Below, piece after piece: positions 51,606 through 60,869 of a DNA stretch of 64,000 nucleotides. The stretch is taken from NCBI GenBank assembly GCA_902623995.1, contig CACNWE010000009.1, forward strand, positions 1-64,000, in the 5' to 3' direction. Under the pieces are notes generated by a model. It saw only the letters and a program-made list of their open reading frames with translations, was not told the DNA's origin and searched no databases. The DNA is from an uncultured SAR116 cluster alpha proteobacterium (GTDB taxonomy: Bacteria > Pseudomonadota > Alphaproteobacteria > Puniceispirillales > Marisalimonadaceae). Made by a program: the position numbers and the translations under genes. Each line of letters opens with the position of its first letter. Position 1 is the first letter of the stretch.

Positions 51606-52844
51606 ATGGTTAAAGAAACAAATATTTCAATTAATGAGAATAGGTTATGGGATAGTCTGATGGAAATGGCAAAAATTGGTCCCGGAATAGCAGGAGGAAA
51701 CAATAGACAAACTGTTACTTTCGAAGATGGTGAAGCTAGAAAACTTTTACAGAAATGGGCTTCAGAATCAGGTATGTCAATGAAAGTTGATGAACTTGGT
51801 TCAATGTTTTTTAAAAGAGACGGAACAGATAAAAATGCTCTTCCTGTAGTAATAGGTAGCCACTTAGACACTCAACCAACAGGTGGAAAGTATGATGGTG
51901 TTCTTGGTGTTTTAGCTGGCCTAGAAGTTATCAGAACACTTAATGATTTAAATATACAAACAAAAAGACCTATTTTAGTCGTTAATTGGACTAATGAAGA
52001 AGGATCACGTTTTCCTCCTGCGATGATGGCTTCAGCTGGATATGCAGGTATTTATGATGTTAAGACTTTACTTGCAGCAACTGATTATGAAGGAAATATT
52101 TTTGGTGAAGAACTTAAAAAAATTGGTTGGAAAGGAATTGAACCAGTAGGTAAAGAAAAATTTCATTGTTATTATGAACTTCATATTGAACAAGGTCCAA
52201 TACTTGAAAGTGAAAATATTGATATTGGGGTAGTTACTCACGGCCAGGGATTAAAATGGTTAGAAGTAAAACTTACCGGAGTTGAACAACATACTGGCAC
52301 AACTCCAATGAACATAAGGAAAGATACGGCATTAGCATTATCAGAAATTGTTTTAAACGTTAATAAAGTAGCAAATAAAAACCAACCTAATGCACTTGGT
52401 AGTGTAGGGCACATTGAAGTCTCACCTAATTCAAGAAACGTGATTGCTGGTCAAACAACATTTACAATAGACATAAGATCTCCTGAAATAAAAAAACTTG
52501 ATAAAATGGAAAAAGAAATAAAGTTATTTGCTGAGAAAATTTGTAATAAATATGATGTTAACTTTGAAATGGAACAAATCGGTGGTTTTGACCCAGTTGC
52601 TTTTGACAAACTTTGTCTTGATAACATAAGAGATAGTTCTAAAAAATTTGGATATTCTTACAAAGATATAGTTTCGGGTGCAGGACATGATGCATGTTGG
52701 ATTAATACTGTTGTACCGTCTGCTATGATAATGTGTCCCTGCATAGATGGTTTAAGTCATAATGAAGCTGAAGAGATAAAACCTGAATGGGCATACTCAA
52801 GTACAAACGTTTTACTTCATTCTGCTATTGCATCTGCTTCGTAA
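51606..52844 (+). CDS. M20-family amidase / N-carbamoyl amino-acid hydrolase
   Basis: 412 residues. Zinc ligands are in IGSHLDTQPTGGKYDG and WTNEEGSRFPPAMM, HIEQGPILE and SGAGHDACWIN. These match the hydantoinase/carbamoylase branch (HyuC, beta-ureidopropionase, allantoate amidohydrolase). The enzyme hydrolyses an N-carbamoyl or related amide to the free amino acid. AAGGGA precedes the ATG. The 5-oxoprolinase/hydantoinase-like gene is 14 kb away, so a functional link is only possible. It is convergent with edd. Confidence 0.85.
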   Translation: MVKETNISINENRLWDSLMEMAKIGPGIAGGNNRQTVTFEDGEARKLLQKWASESGMSMKVDELGSMFFKRDGTDKNALPVVIGSHLDTQPTGGKYDGVLGVLAGLEVIRTLNDLNIQTKRPILVVNWTNEEGSRFPPAMMASAGYAGIYDVKTLLAATDYEGNIFGEELKKIGWKGIEPVGKEKFHCYYELHIEQGPILESENIDIGVVTHGQGLKWLEVKLTGVEQHTGTTPMNIRKDTALALSEIVLNVNKVANKNQPNALGSVGHIEVSPNSRNVIAGQTTFTIDIRSPEIKKLDKMEKEIKLFAEKICNKYDVNFEMEQIGGFDPVAFDKLCLDNIRDSSKKFGYSYKDIVSGAGHDACWINTVVPSAMIMCPCIDGLSHNEAEEIKPEWAYSSTNVLLHSAIASAS

Positions 52845-52853
52845 AATCCAAAA

Positions 52854-54671
52854 TTAATTATTAATTAAATTTAAGCCTGCACCATTTTCTGCGCCAGTTG
52901 CATTACTTCTTAACAAAGAAAATAAATTTCTACCAAAATTTAAGTTTGTATTCTTTTCTGACGTTGTTATTGTTCTTTTTGAAATATTCTCGTTAACGTT
53001 AATTTTTCCATTACTTGCATCAATTTCTATTTCGTCTCCATCTTGAATTTTAGCTATTATACCACCATCAATTGCTTCAGGTGTAATGTGGATTGCAGAA
53101 GGAACTTTTCCTGAGGCACCAGACATTCTGCCATCAGTAATCAAAGCTACTTTAAAACCCATATCTTGTATATTAGAAAGAATAGGTGTAAGTGCGTGTA
53201 ATTCAGGCATTCCGTTAGCTTTTGGTCCTTGAAATTTTACTACAACTATTACATCCCGGTTTAGAAAACCTTTATTATAGGCTATTTTAACGTCTTCTTG
53301 ATTATCGAATACCATAGCAGGTGCAGTAATATTATAATGCTCAGGTTTTACTGCAGATATTTTAATAACCCCTTTACCTAGATTACCTTTCAATATTTTT
53401 AATCCACCATTTTTTTGATGTGGATCTTTAACGGTTCTTAAAATATTATCATCATATGATTTTGATTTTTCTTTATTCCAAATTAATTTAGCATCTTTTA
53501 AAGTTGCCTCTGAAATATAATCAAATAAATTTTCGCCCCAAATTGTTTTAGCAGATCCATCTAATAAACCTTCATCTAATAGCTCTCCAATTATAAAACT
53601 CATACCTCCAGCTGCATGAAATTGATTTATATCTGCACTACCATTTGGATATACCTTTGCCAATAAGGGGGTAATTTCTGATAAATCCTCAAAATCTTCC
53701 CATAATAATTTTATGCCTGCCGCTGCGGCCATAGCTGGGAGATGTAATGTATGATTGGTTGATCCACCAGTTGCAAGTAAGCCAATAATAGCATTAACAA
53801 AACTTCTTTCATCTATAGTTTTTCCAATTGGCCTTACATCATTGCTCTTTCTTGAGATTAAAATTGCTTGTTGCGTTGCGGCAATATTGTATGCATGTCT
53901 TAAATCACTATGAGGATGGACAAAAGCGGCACCAGGTAAATGTAAGCCCATAATTTCCATCAGCATTTGATTAGAATTTGCAGTTCCATAAAAAGTACAA
54001 GTCCCCTCTCCATGGTATGCTGAAGTTTCTGCTTTTAGTAATTCTGCTCTAGATACCTCACCTTTAGCAAAAGCTTTTCTAACTTTAGCTTTTTCTTCAT
54101 TAGTTATTCCTGATGACATTGGTCCTGCTGGAATAAATATTACTGGCAAATATCCAAAAGATAGTGAACCAATAAAAAGTCCAGGTACAATTTTGTCACA
54201 TACACCTAAACATAAAGCGACATCGTAAACCCCATGACTTAATGAAACTGCCGTCGACATAGCAATTACATCTCTTGACATAAGAGATAGTTCCATCGCA
54301 GGTCTGCCTTGTGTAATACCGTCACACATCGCTGGCACCCCGCCAGCCATCTGGGCAGTGGCACCAAATTGATTTGCTGTAGCTTTGATTATTTTTGGAA
54401 AATTTTCTAATGGTTTATGAGCAGAAAGCATATCATTATAAGCTGATACAATGCCAATATTTGGTTTAGTATTAAGTAAAATTGAGTCTTTTTCTGTTGA
54501 AGGTGATCCAGCTACCACATGTGCCATGTTAGAACATGCTATTGAACCTCTATCGTTATCATTATCATCTTCCATAGCAACAACATTATCCAAATATTGT
54601 TTTCTATAATATTTACTTCTATCTTTTATTCTGTTGGTAACTTCAATGATTTTACTATTTAATTTAGTCAT
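52854..54671 (-). CDS. edd: Phosphogluconate dehydratase
   Basis: 605 residues, the family length. Cluster cysteines are seen in MCDGITQG, LGVCDKIVPG and EGTCTFYGTANSNQM. The C-terminal ALITDGRMSGASGKVPSAIHI is standard. It converts 6-phosphogluconate to KDPG. Its ATG overlaps the end of pgl by eight bases, and zwf overlaps pgl, so all three are co-translated. Eda, which cleaves KDPG, is about 20 kb away at 32233. Confidence 0.92.
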   Translation of the reverse strand: MTKLNSKIIEVTNRIKDRSKYYRKQYLDNVVAMEDDNDNDRGSIACSNMAHVVAGSPSTEKDSILLNTKPNIGIVSAYNDMLSAHKPLENFPKIIKATANQFGATAQMAGGVPAMCDGITQGRPAMELSLMSRDVIAMSTAVSLSHGVYDVALCLGVCDKIVPGLFIGSLSFGYLPVIFIPAGPMSSGITNEEKAKVRKAFAKGEVSRAELLKAETSAYHGEGTCTFYGTANSNQMLMEIMGLHLPGAAFVHPHSDLRHAYNIAATQQAILISRKSNDVRPIGKTIDERSFVNAIIGLLATGGSTNHTLHLPAMAAAAGIKLLWEDFEDLSEITPLLAKVYPNGSADINQFHAAGGMSFIIGELLDEGLLDGSAKTIWGENLFDYISEATLKDAKLIWNKEKSKSYDDNILRTVKDPHQKNGGLKILKGNLGKGVIKISAVKPEHYNITAPAMVFDNQEDVKIAYNKGFLNRDVIVVVKFQGPKANGMPELHALTPILSNIQDMGFKVALITDGRMSGASGKVPSAIHITPEAIDGGIIAKIQDGDEIEIDASNGKINVNENISKRTITTSEKNTNLNFGRNLFSLLRSNATGAENGAGLNLINN

Positions 54672-55284
54672 TTGCTTTCTCTATAAAAAAATTTCTATTT
54701 CTATTTTTAATTAAATGATGAATTGGTAATTTCTGTTCTTGTTTAGCTTTCTCAAAAATATTTTGCTTAGCTTTTCCTTTAACTAATAAAATTATATTTA
54801 AACTTTCCATTATCAAAGATAAATTCATAGTTATTCTTGGTATTAATGGATTACCTTTAGGTAGTGTTGTTAAAATTTTTGGAGTTGCATTTATATCAAA
54901 TGCTTCATACTGGTTTATCATATCAGGAAATAAAGAAGCAAAATGTCCATCTTCACCCATACCAATTAGAGTGACATCAAAAGGCTTTTTGAATTCTGTA
55001 TTTGATAAAAAATTTTCTGTAAGAGGGTAGAAATTAATATTTTTAGCTTTGTTCTTTATAAGATGTTTATGTAGTAATTTTTGGTTGCTGTCTTTGTGAT
55101 CAGGTTCAACTAATCTATCATCTACTAATGTTAGAAAAACTTTTGACCAGGATAGATCAATATTTGACAATTCTTCAAAAATACTAATTGGGCTAGAACC
55201 ACCAGAAACTACCAAACTGCCAGAACCTTTGTTTTCTATAGAAGAATTTAATTTATCAGAAATTAATTTAACAATACTCATCAT
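54664..55284 (-). CDS. pgl: 6-phosphogluconolactonase
   Basis: 206 residues, shorter than many DevB-type lactonases but complete in pattern: LVVSGGSSPISIFEELS, FLTLVDDRLVEPDHKDSNQ and VTLIGMGEDGHFASLFPD, whose Glu-Asp-Gly-His is diagnostic. It hydrolyses 6-phosphogluconolactone between Zwf and Edd. The start overlaps the zwf stop (TAATG). The C-terminal half ends FIEKAND within the edd start. Confidence 0.88.
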   Translation of the reverse strand: MMSIVKLISDKLNSSIENKGSGSLVVSGGSSPISIFEELSNIDLSWSKVFLTLVDDRLVEPDHKDSNQKLLHKHLIKNKAKNINFYPLTENFLSNTEFKKPFDVTLIGMGEDGHFASLFPDMINQYEAFDINATPKILTTLPKGNPLIPRITMNLSLIMESLNIILLVKGKAKQNIFEKAKQEQKLPIHHLIKNRNRNFFIEKAND

Positions 55285-56720
55285 TATTCATCTTTTGGAT
55301 CTAGCCATTGATGCCCTTCCAAAACCAAAATTTTATCTTCTGGGCCCATTGTGCCAGTTCTGTAGAGTTGAGTTTCTTGATTTTTTGCTATTTCTACAAT
55401 TGGATCAATAAAATCCCAAGCAGCAAGCACTTCATCAGATCTCATAAAAAGTGTTTGATTACCTCTTACAACATCCATTAAAAGTCTCTCGTAAGCATCA
55501 GGTAATCTGTCAGCAAAAGTATCACCAAAGGACAAATTGAGTTCTGAAGGAAAAAAGCGCATGCCACCTGGACCAGGTGCTTTTGAAGTTAATTTTAGTT
55601 TGAGGCCTTCTTCTGGCTGTACTCTTATTATAAGTCTATTAGGTTCGTCATGAGCATCTGCTGTAAATTTGGAAAAAATATCATGTGGTTTGTTTTTAAA
55701 GGTAATTATTATTTCACTTGCTCTAGTAGATAATTTTTTACCCGTTCTGATGTAAAATGGAACTCCAGCCCATCTCCAATTATTTATTACAACTTTTAGA
55801 GATACAAAAGTTTCTGTATTTGAGTTTTCTCCTAATTCATCTGAAAAACTTCTATATTGACCTGTCTGAATTTCTTCTTCAGTTATTGGTTTGAGAGCTT
55901 TCAAAACTCTTAATTTTTCGTCTCTAAGTTGATCTGCTTCATAAAATGAAGGCGGTTCCATAGCTATCAAACATACAAGTTGTAAGAGATGATTTTGTAA
56001 CATGTCCCTTATTGCACCATATTCATTATAATAAGAAATTCTATCTTCAACACCAACTGTCTCAGAAACTGTAATTTGAACATTGTCTACATTTTTATTG
56101 TTCCATTGATTTTCAAAAAATGTATTAGCAAACCTTAAAGCCATTAAATTTTGAACTGTTTCCTTACCTAAATAATGATCTATTCTATAAATTTGACTTT
56201 CTTTAAAAACGCTTGATATTTCATTGTTAATTTGTATGGCTGTTGATTTATTTTTGCCAATTGGTTTTTCAATTACAAGCCTACTTTGAGGAACATTTAA
56301 ACCAGAGTCTCTAATGAATCTACAACTATTACCAAATAAGCTGGATGCTATTGCTAAGTAAAATATTATGGGTCTATTTGGATCAAATTTTTCTTTTAAA
56401 ATTTTAACCAATTCAAGATGACCATTCCCAGAAATAACGTCTAGCTCAACAAATTTTATTATATTTAGAAAAACATCCCAGATTTTTTCATTATCAATAT
56501 TTTTTTTAATAGCTTCATCACATTTAGATTTTAATACTGAAAAAAAATCATCCTTGGATTTTATTTCTTTATCGCACAAAATTATATTTGAGTTTTCATC
56601 AATCTGCTTATCTAGAAATCTCCAAAATAAAGCTGGTAAAATTTTATTTTTAGAGAGATTACCCGTACCCCCAACGATTATGAATTCACTTGGGACGATG
56701 TTAGATTTTTCTGATATCAT
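55284..56720 (-). CDS. zwf: Glucose-6-phosphate 1-dehydrogenase
   Basis: 478 residues. The NADP loop is IIVGGTGNLSKNKILPALF, where Asn replaces Asp of the usual GATGDLA pattern. Substrate and catalytic residues are in RIDHYLGKETVQNLMALRFAN (in part), and VGVEDRISYYNEYGAIRDM is conserved. The C-terminal WDFIDPIVE is standard. First enzyme of the Entner-Doudoroff operon zwf-pgl-edd. It faces the YihU-like reductase across a 126-base AT-rich divergent region in which I see only AT-only repeats. Confidence 0.92.
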   Translation of the reverse strand: MISEKSNIVPSEFIIVGGTGNLSKNKILPALFWRFLDKQIDENSNIILCDKEIKSKDDFFSVLKSKCDEAIKKNIDNEKIWDVFLNIIKFVELDVISGNGHLELVKILKEKFDPNRPIIFYLAIASSLFGNSCRFIRDSGLNVPQSRLVIEKPIGKNKSTAIQINNEISSVFKESQIYRIDHYLGKETVQNLMALRFANTFFENQWNNKNVDNVQITVSETVGVEDRISYYNEYGAIRDMLQNHLLQLVCLIAMEPPSFYEADQLRDEKLRVLKALKPITEEEIQTGQYRSFSDELGENSNTETFVSLKVVINNWRWAGVPFYIRTGKKLSTRASEIIITFKNKPHDIFSKFTADAHDEPNRLIIRVQPEEGLKLKLTSKAPGPGGMRFFPSELNLSFGDTFADRLPDAYERLLMDVVRGNQTLFMRSDEVLAAWDFIDPIVEIAKNQETQLYRTGTMGPEDKILVLEGHQWLDPKDE

Positions 56721-56846
56721 AATGTCACTTTTGTTTAAATTAAAATAATTTATAAATACCTTAAATGTTATAAATAATTGTAAATTAATATTATTTAAGT
56801 TTAATGTTGATTAAATAATTAGCAATAAGTTAGGGAGAAGTATTTT

Positions 56847-57755
56847 ATGAGTGAACCGATAGCTTTTATTGGTCTTGGCGCAATGGGAGGACCAATGGCT
56901 CTAAATATTATAAAAAAGGGAACAAATTTATCTGTTTATGACATAGAAAAAGAAAAGATGCAGCCCCACATCAAGTCAGGAGCTGTTCCAGGAAATAATA
57001 TTAAAGATACTGTTGAGGATGCAGAAATTATTGTAACAATGTTGCCATCTACAGAAAATGTTAAATCCGTAATAATCGACCCTAATGGTGTTTTGTCATA
57101 CATAAAGCCTGGATCGATTATATTAGATATGAGTACAATTGCTCCAACAGGAACAGATGAAATATATGAGATATGTAAACAAAAAGATATTGATTTTATA
57201 GATGCTCCAGTTGGCAGGTTAGTAAGTCACGCAATCTCTGGAGATTCTCTTTTCATGGTAGGATGTGATAATGAAGAGGCTTTTAAAAAAATTGAACCAT
57301 TACTTAATGCAATGGGAACCACAATTATAAGATGTGGGAAAGTTGGGTCAGGAATAAGAGCAAAAGTTGTTAATAATTTTCAAATACTAAGTATTGCTCA
57401 AATAACTGCTGAAGCCCTTACACTTGCTCAAAAAATTGGTTTAGATTTAAATACATTTAAAGAAGTAAACGCTGGAACAACTGCTAATAATGGACAGTTC
57501 CATATTAATTTTTTATCAAAAGTACTAAAAAATGATATTGAACCAGGATTTACAATTGATCTTGCTCATAAAGACATGGGGTTAGCAATTGAGACGGCAA
57601 ATAGTTTTAGAGTTGGTTTACCAGTTGGTTCATCAGTCCAAGCAGTTTATGGTCAAGCAAGATCTGGCAAATTTGCTAAAAAAGATTTTAGCGCATTACT
57701 TGATTATGCTTGTGAGCTTGCTGAAGTTGATCCACCAAGAATTAAAAAAAGTTAA
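56847..57755 (+). CDS. YihU-like (3-sulfolactaldehyde reductase-like) hydroxyacid dehydrogenase
   Basis: 302 residues of the 3-hydroxyisobutyrate dehydrogenase family. The nucleotide motif is FIGLGAMGGPMALNI. The substrate loop reads DAPVGRLVSHAISGDSLFM, with GR in place of the common SGG. This, together with GIRAKVVNNFQ and FTIDLAHKDMGLAIETAN, resembles E. coli YihU as I recall it; the catalytic Lys is in the RAKVVNN segment. YihU reduces sulfolactaldehyde to dihydroxypropanesulfonate; the reverse is also possible. It is divergent from zwf. Tartronate-semialdehyde reductase is the main alternative. GGGAGAAG precedes the ATG. Confidence 0.72.
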   Translation: MSEPIAFIGLGAMGGPMALNIIKKGTNLSVYDIEKEKMQPHIKSGAVPGNNIKDTVEDAEIIVTMLPSTENVKSVIIDPNGVLSYIKPGSIILDMSTIAPTGTDEIYEICKQKDIDFIDAPVGRLVSHAISGDSLFMVGCDNEEAFKKIEPLLNAMGTTIIRCGKVGSGIRAKVVNNFQILSIAQITAEALTLAQKIGLDLNTFKEVNAGTTANNGQFHINFLSKVLKNDIEPGFTIDLAHKDMGLAIETANSFRVGLPVGSSVQAVYGQARSGKFAKKDFSALLDYACELAEVDPPRIKKS

Positions 57756-57772
57756 TTGTCTGTCTTTTAAAT

Positions 57773-58546
57773 CTATACTACAGGACACAAACCACCATCT
57801 AAATTTATGGCAGTTCCTGTAATATATGAACTTCTTTTAGAAGATAAAAATGCAACTAGGTTGGCGTAGTCAATTTCCTCACCGACCATACTCATAGGAA
57901 CTTTTTTTGATAGTTCATTATAAAAGTCCTCAATACTTCCTGATCCAGCTCTACGTTCCCATTGAGCACTTTTAATTAGTCCAATACATATTGTGTTAAC
58001 TCTTATTTTATCTTTTGCATATTGATTAGCAAGAGATTTTGTCAAGTTTATACCAGCAGCTCTAGTAACAGTAGTTGGTAATGATCCAGCATTAGGGGCT
58101 TTTCCGCCTCCAATTGTAGCATTTATTATAACTCCACCATTATTTGATTTCATATAAGGTATTGCTAAACGACACATTCTTATCGTAGACATTAATTTTA
58201 GATTTATATCATCTTCCCAGTTTTTATCAGTCACATCCTCAAAAAGTGCAGCAGCCGATGCTCCAGCATTGTTCACTAATACGTCAATTTTCTTGAACTT
58301 AGCGATAGTTTCCTCAACTAGTTTTTTACAATCTTCTGCAATACTTACATCTGCTTTAATCGGAATAACTTCATTACCTGTTTTTTCTGTAATTATTTTA
58401 GCTTTTTCGTTTAAATAATCCCCTCTTCTTCCACAAATTACAACATGTGCTTCTTCAGATGATAATAATTCAGCTGATGCGTAACCCAAACCATCACTTC
58501 CACCAGTGATTAATATTACTTTATCTTTTAGGCCTAAATCGTACAT
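57773..58546 (-). CDS. Divergent SDR lacking the YxxxK catalytic pair
   Basis: 257 residues with a classical SDR nucleotide loop (TGGSDGLGYASAELL) and CGRRGDYLN predicting NADP. The active-site region reads SLPTTVTRAAGINLTKS where typical SDRs have YSASKAAVIGLTKS. Aligned this way, Tyr becomes Thr and Lys becomes Arg, so the usual proton relay is missing. I believe similar PTxVxRAAG sequences occur in a conserved SDR subgroup, so it is probably not decay. Fold is certain, chemistry unknown. It is last in the minus run Thi-Thi-Gfo-SDR (22-base gap to the Gfo gene). Confidence 0.78.
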   Translation of the reverse strand: MYDLGLKDKVILITGGSDGLGYASAELLSSEEAHVVICGRRGDYLNEKAKIITEKTGNEVIPIKADVSIAEDCKKLVEETIAKFKKIDVLVNNAGASAAALFEDVTDKNWEDDINLKLMSTIRMCRLAIPYMKSNNGGVIINATIGGGKAPNAGSLPTTVTRAAGINLTKSLANQYAKDKIRVNTICIGLIKSAQWERRAGSGSIEDFYNELSKKVPMSMVGEEIDYANLVAFLSSKRSSYITGTAINLDGGLCPVV

Positions 58547-58568
58547 ATCATTTCTCCAAATTTTATGA

Positions 58569-59612
58569 TTATATCTTAACTATACTACTTAATTTAGCTG
58601 ACTCAAGAATTGAAAGTGCTACCTTAAGTGTTCTTTTCGCGTCAGAAGCATTTGTAATGGGGTTCACTTTTTTGTTAATCACGTCAATGAAATGGTTGAT
58701 TTGGGAAATGTAAGGATCCACTTCATCGAAATCATAATTAAAGCTCTCTAACTCACTTTTCCAATTGTCTCTATCATTTTTGTAACTCCAGAGCTTAAGA
58801 TTTGGAAATTCTAATGAGCCTTGTGTACCAACTATTCTAAGATTATTTTCTTTAAGATGAGGCAAATATATATTTTCGCCCGTTCCAGTCTCCCAAGACC
58901 AAGGAGAAGTACCACTATCACTAATTAAAAAATTACCTATCAGCCCTTGTTCAAACTTCAGATTTGTAGAAACAATATCTTCTTTTTCAAAATTATTTAT
59001 ATTATTTGATGAGAATGCCGAAACCTCTGTAATTTCTCCAAATATAAATCTTAGATAATCAATGTCATGAATAAGATTAGTTATTACAGGACCAGCGCTA
59101 ATTTCTTTTCTCCATTCAGGTAAAAAATATTCTTCATCTTTTCGAAGCGCCCAAATTCCAGATAGCCCAATAACTTTTCCAATTCTTTTTTCATGAATAA
59201 TTTCTTTTGTTTTTAACACTGTTGGATTAAATCTTCTTTGATGACCAACTAAAACTGAACAATTATTTATTTGTGCAATCTTTTCAATTTGCTCCGCTTC
59301 AGATGATGTGGCTGAAATAGGTTTTTCAATCAAAACGTCTAATCCTAAATTCAGCGCTGATATTGCATTTTCATGGTGCATAATAGTAGGTGTAGAAATA
59401 ATAACACCATCTACTTTAGTAGATTTTTTTAATTCATTAAGATCATCAAATATTGATATTTTATTATAATTACAAAATGATCTTGCGTCTTCAGTTAAGT
59501 CAACTATTCCACATAGCTTCACATTATCTATTGTATTTATAGCCATTAAATGGCGCTTACCAATAGTTCCTATGCCCATGATGGCAAGATTAGTCATTTG
59601 ATTATTTTGCAT
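58569..59612 (-). CDS. Gfo/Idh/MocA family oxidoreductase
   Basis: 347 residues. The Rossmann fold starts LAIMGIGTIGKRHLMAIN; the catalytic Lys is in LIEKPISATS (near 94-103) and the His/Asp in NLIHDIDYLRFIFG. The C-terminal sheet contributes to substrate binding. Members oxidise or reduce polyols, inositols and sugars with NAD(P). The start overlaps the stop of the TPP subunit gene (TAATG), so it is co-translated. A hydroxy acid or polyol upstream of the decarboxylase substrate would make sense. Confidence 0.85.
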   Translation of the reverse strand: MQNNQMTNLAIMGIGTIGKRHLMAINTIDNVKLCGIVDLTEDARSFCNYNKISIFDDLNELKKSTKVDGVIISTPTIMHHENAISALNLGLDVLIEKPISATSSEAEQIEKIAQINNCSVLVGHQRRFNPTVLKTKEIIHEKRIGKVIGLSGIWALRKDEEYFLPEWRKEISAGPVITNLIHDIDYLRFIFGEITEVSAFSSNNINNFEKEDIVSTNLKFEQGLIGNFLISDSGTSPWSWETGTGENIYLPHLKENNLRIVGTQGSLEFPNLKLWSYKNDRDNWKSELESFNYDFDEVDPYISQINHFIDVINKKVNPITNASDAKRTLKVALSILESAKLSSIVKI

Positions 59613-60181
59613 TATGATTTAAGAGTACTCATAAATCTGTTTATTGAAACCGATCCATCAAATGAATGTGGGAAAACCAAAGGTGTTGCCTTTGCTTGAC
59701 ATTTTGCAACAACAAGTGAAGGACCTTCTTCTTCATAAATAGTTTTTATTAACCTATCATAATCTTTTTCATTTTTTATTGTATAAGAGTTAGAGATCCC
59801 TGATCCTTTAGCCACGATTTCAATATCTGTCTTTCCAGCAGTTGCGGTAGGTTGACTTCCTGTTTCAACATAAGATTCATTGTCCATAACCACAATAGTA
59901 AGGTTCGTAACTGGATGATTTGCGACTGTAGCAATTGAACCAAGGCTCATTAGAGTATCTCCGTCTCCGGTAAACAAAAGAATTCTCAAATCTGGCTGTG
60001 CCATAGCTAACCCTAACGCAAAAGGTATCGCCTGCCCCATTGCTCCAATAAAACCAAAATTCGCTTTATCATCCCCGCCAGACATTAAATCCCATGTTGA
60101 AGTTCCTAGACCGCTAACAACTCTAAGGTTTGATTGTCTATTTTTTAAAATTTTTTGAACAAAAGGTCTTCTTTCAATCAT
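59612..60181 (-). CDS. TPP-dependent decarboxylase, pyrophosphate-binding subunit (ComE / phosphonopyruvate decarboxylase-like)
   Basis: 189 residues carrying the C-terminal TPP domain alone. The cofactor motif GDGDTLMSLGSIATVAN continues to VVMDNESY, the expected GDGx25-30N pattern. Before it, GAMGQAIPFALGLAMA is typical. The partner subunit is encoded 5 bases upstream. Two-subunit enzymes of this size include sulfopyruvate decarboxylase (ComDE); phosphonopyruvate decarboxylase is the single-chain relative. Both release an aldehyde and CO2 from a substituted pyruvate. Confidence 0.8.
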   Translation of the reverse strand: MIERRPFVQKILKNRQSNLRVVSGLGTSTWDLMSGGDDKANFGFIGAMGQAIPFALGLAMAQPDLRILLFTGDGDTLMSLGSIATVANHPVTNLTIVVMDNESYVETGSQPTATAGKTDIEIVAKGSGISNSYTIKNEKDYDRLIKTIYEEEGPSLVVAKCQAKATPLVFPHSFDGSVSINRFMSTLKS

Positions 60182-60186
60182 AATAT

Positions 60187-60714
60187 TTATCCATTTTTAA
60201 ATTGTTTTGCGCCAATCATTTTTTGAGATAACAAAACTGCTGCAGAACGATTGGTATTAAATGCAAATCTTGCAGCAGCATCTACAGTTGACCCGACTTC
60301 TTCTTTATAATCAGTTCTAAAAACTTTAACGTCCATTGCTTCCAAAACTTTTGGAGTTCCTAATCCCATAGGAACTTGCCATGGAACAAATTCTCCCCAT
60401 TCACCTCTCATAGAAACTAAAGTTAAGAACGGGATTCTACAAATATTTGGTAAAGCAAGTGCATTTATACAATTTCCTACACCACTTGACTGCATTAGCA
60501 GTGCGCTTTTTCTACCTCCAGCAAATGCGCCACAAGATAAACCAACTCCATCTTGTTCAGTTGTAAGTGTTACAACATCAATTTCATTATCTTTTTCACA
60601 GAGATTTATTAGTGGTGTATGTCCGGCATCAGGAACATGAGAAACCATTGTAATATCTAATTCTTTGAAAACTTTATAAATATCATTACGCCAGTCTTTA
60701 ATCGCACCCTCCAT
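60187..60714 (-). CDS. TPP-dependent decarboxylase, pyrimidine-binding subunit (ComD-like)
   Basis: 175 residues with the N-terminal TPP domain. The activating Glu is in LTTEQDGVGLSCGAFAGG (near 51-68), and SSGVGNCINAL and FLTLVSMRGEWGEF are typical of sulfopyruvate and phosphonopyruvate decarboxylases. With its partner it forms a complete active site at the subunit interface. It is first in the minus operon and divergent from another SDR. Phosphonopyruvate, sulfopyruvate or an analogue cannot be separated by sequence alone. Confidence 0.8.
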   Translation of the reverse strand: MEGAIKDWRNDIYKVFKELDITMVSHVPDAGHTPLINLCEKDNEIDVVTLTTEQDGVGLSCGAFAGGRKSALLMQSSGVGNCINALALPNICRIPFLTLVSMRGEWGEFVPWQVPMGLGTPKVLEAMDVKVFRTDYKEEVGSTVDAAARFAFNTNRSAAVLLSQKMIGAKQFKNG

Positions 60715-60869
60715 AGTTTAATCCGTTTATTTGTAATGAGAATAATGTTAAATTGTAATTAAAAAAATTCAAGTTTATACATTAGTGTAGTATGTAAAAT
60801 TATGTAACTATTTTTTCGTAGAATTTTTAGAAATCATTTTAACAATTTACTTATAGGGAATAATTTTAA

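Noticed and set aside
56770-56800. AAATAAT...ATTATTT repeat between zwf and the YihU-like gene
   Set aside because: AT-only arms; no better than chance in this genome.
60780-60830. Repeats around TACAT/ATGTA and TATGTAA upstream of the SDR at 60870
   Set aside because: Short imperfect arms, AT-rich; no consistent symmetry.
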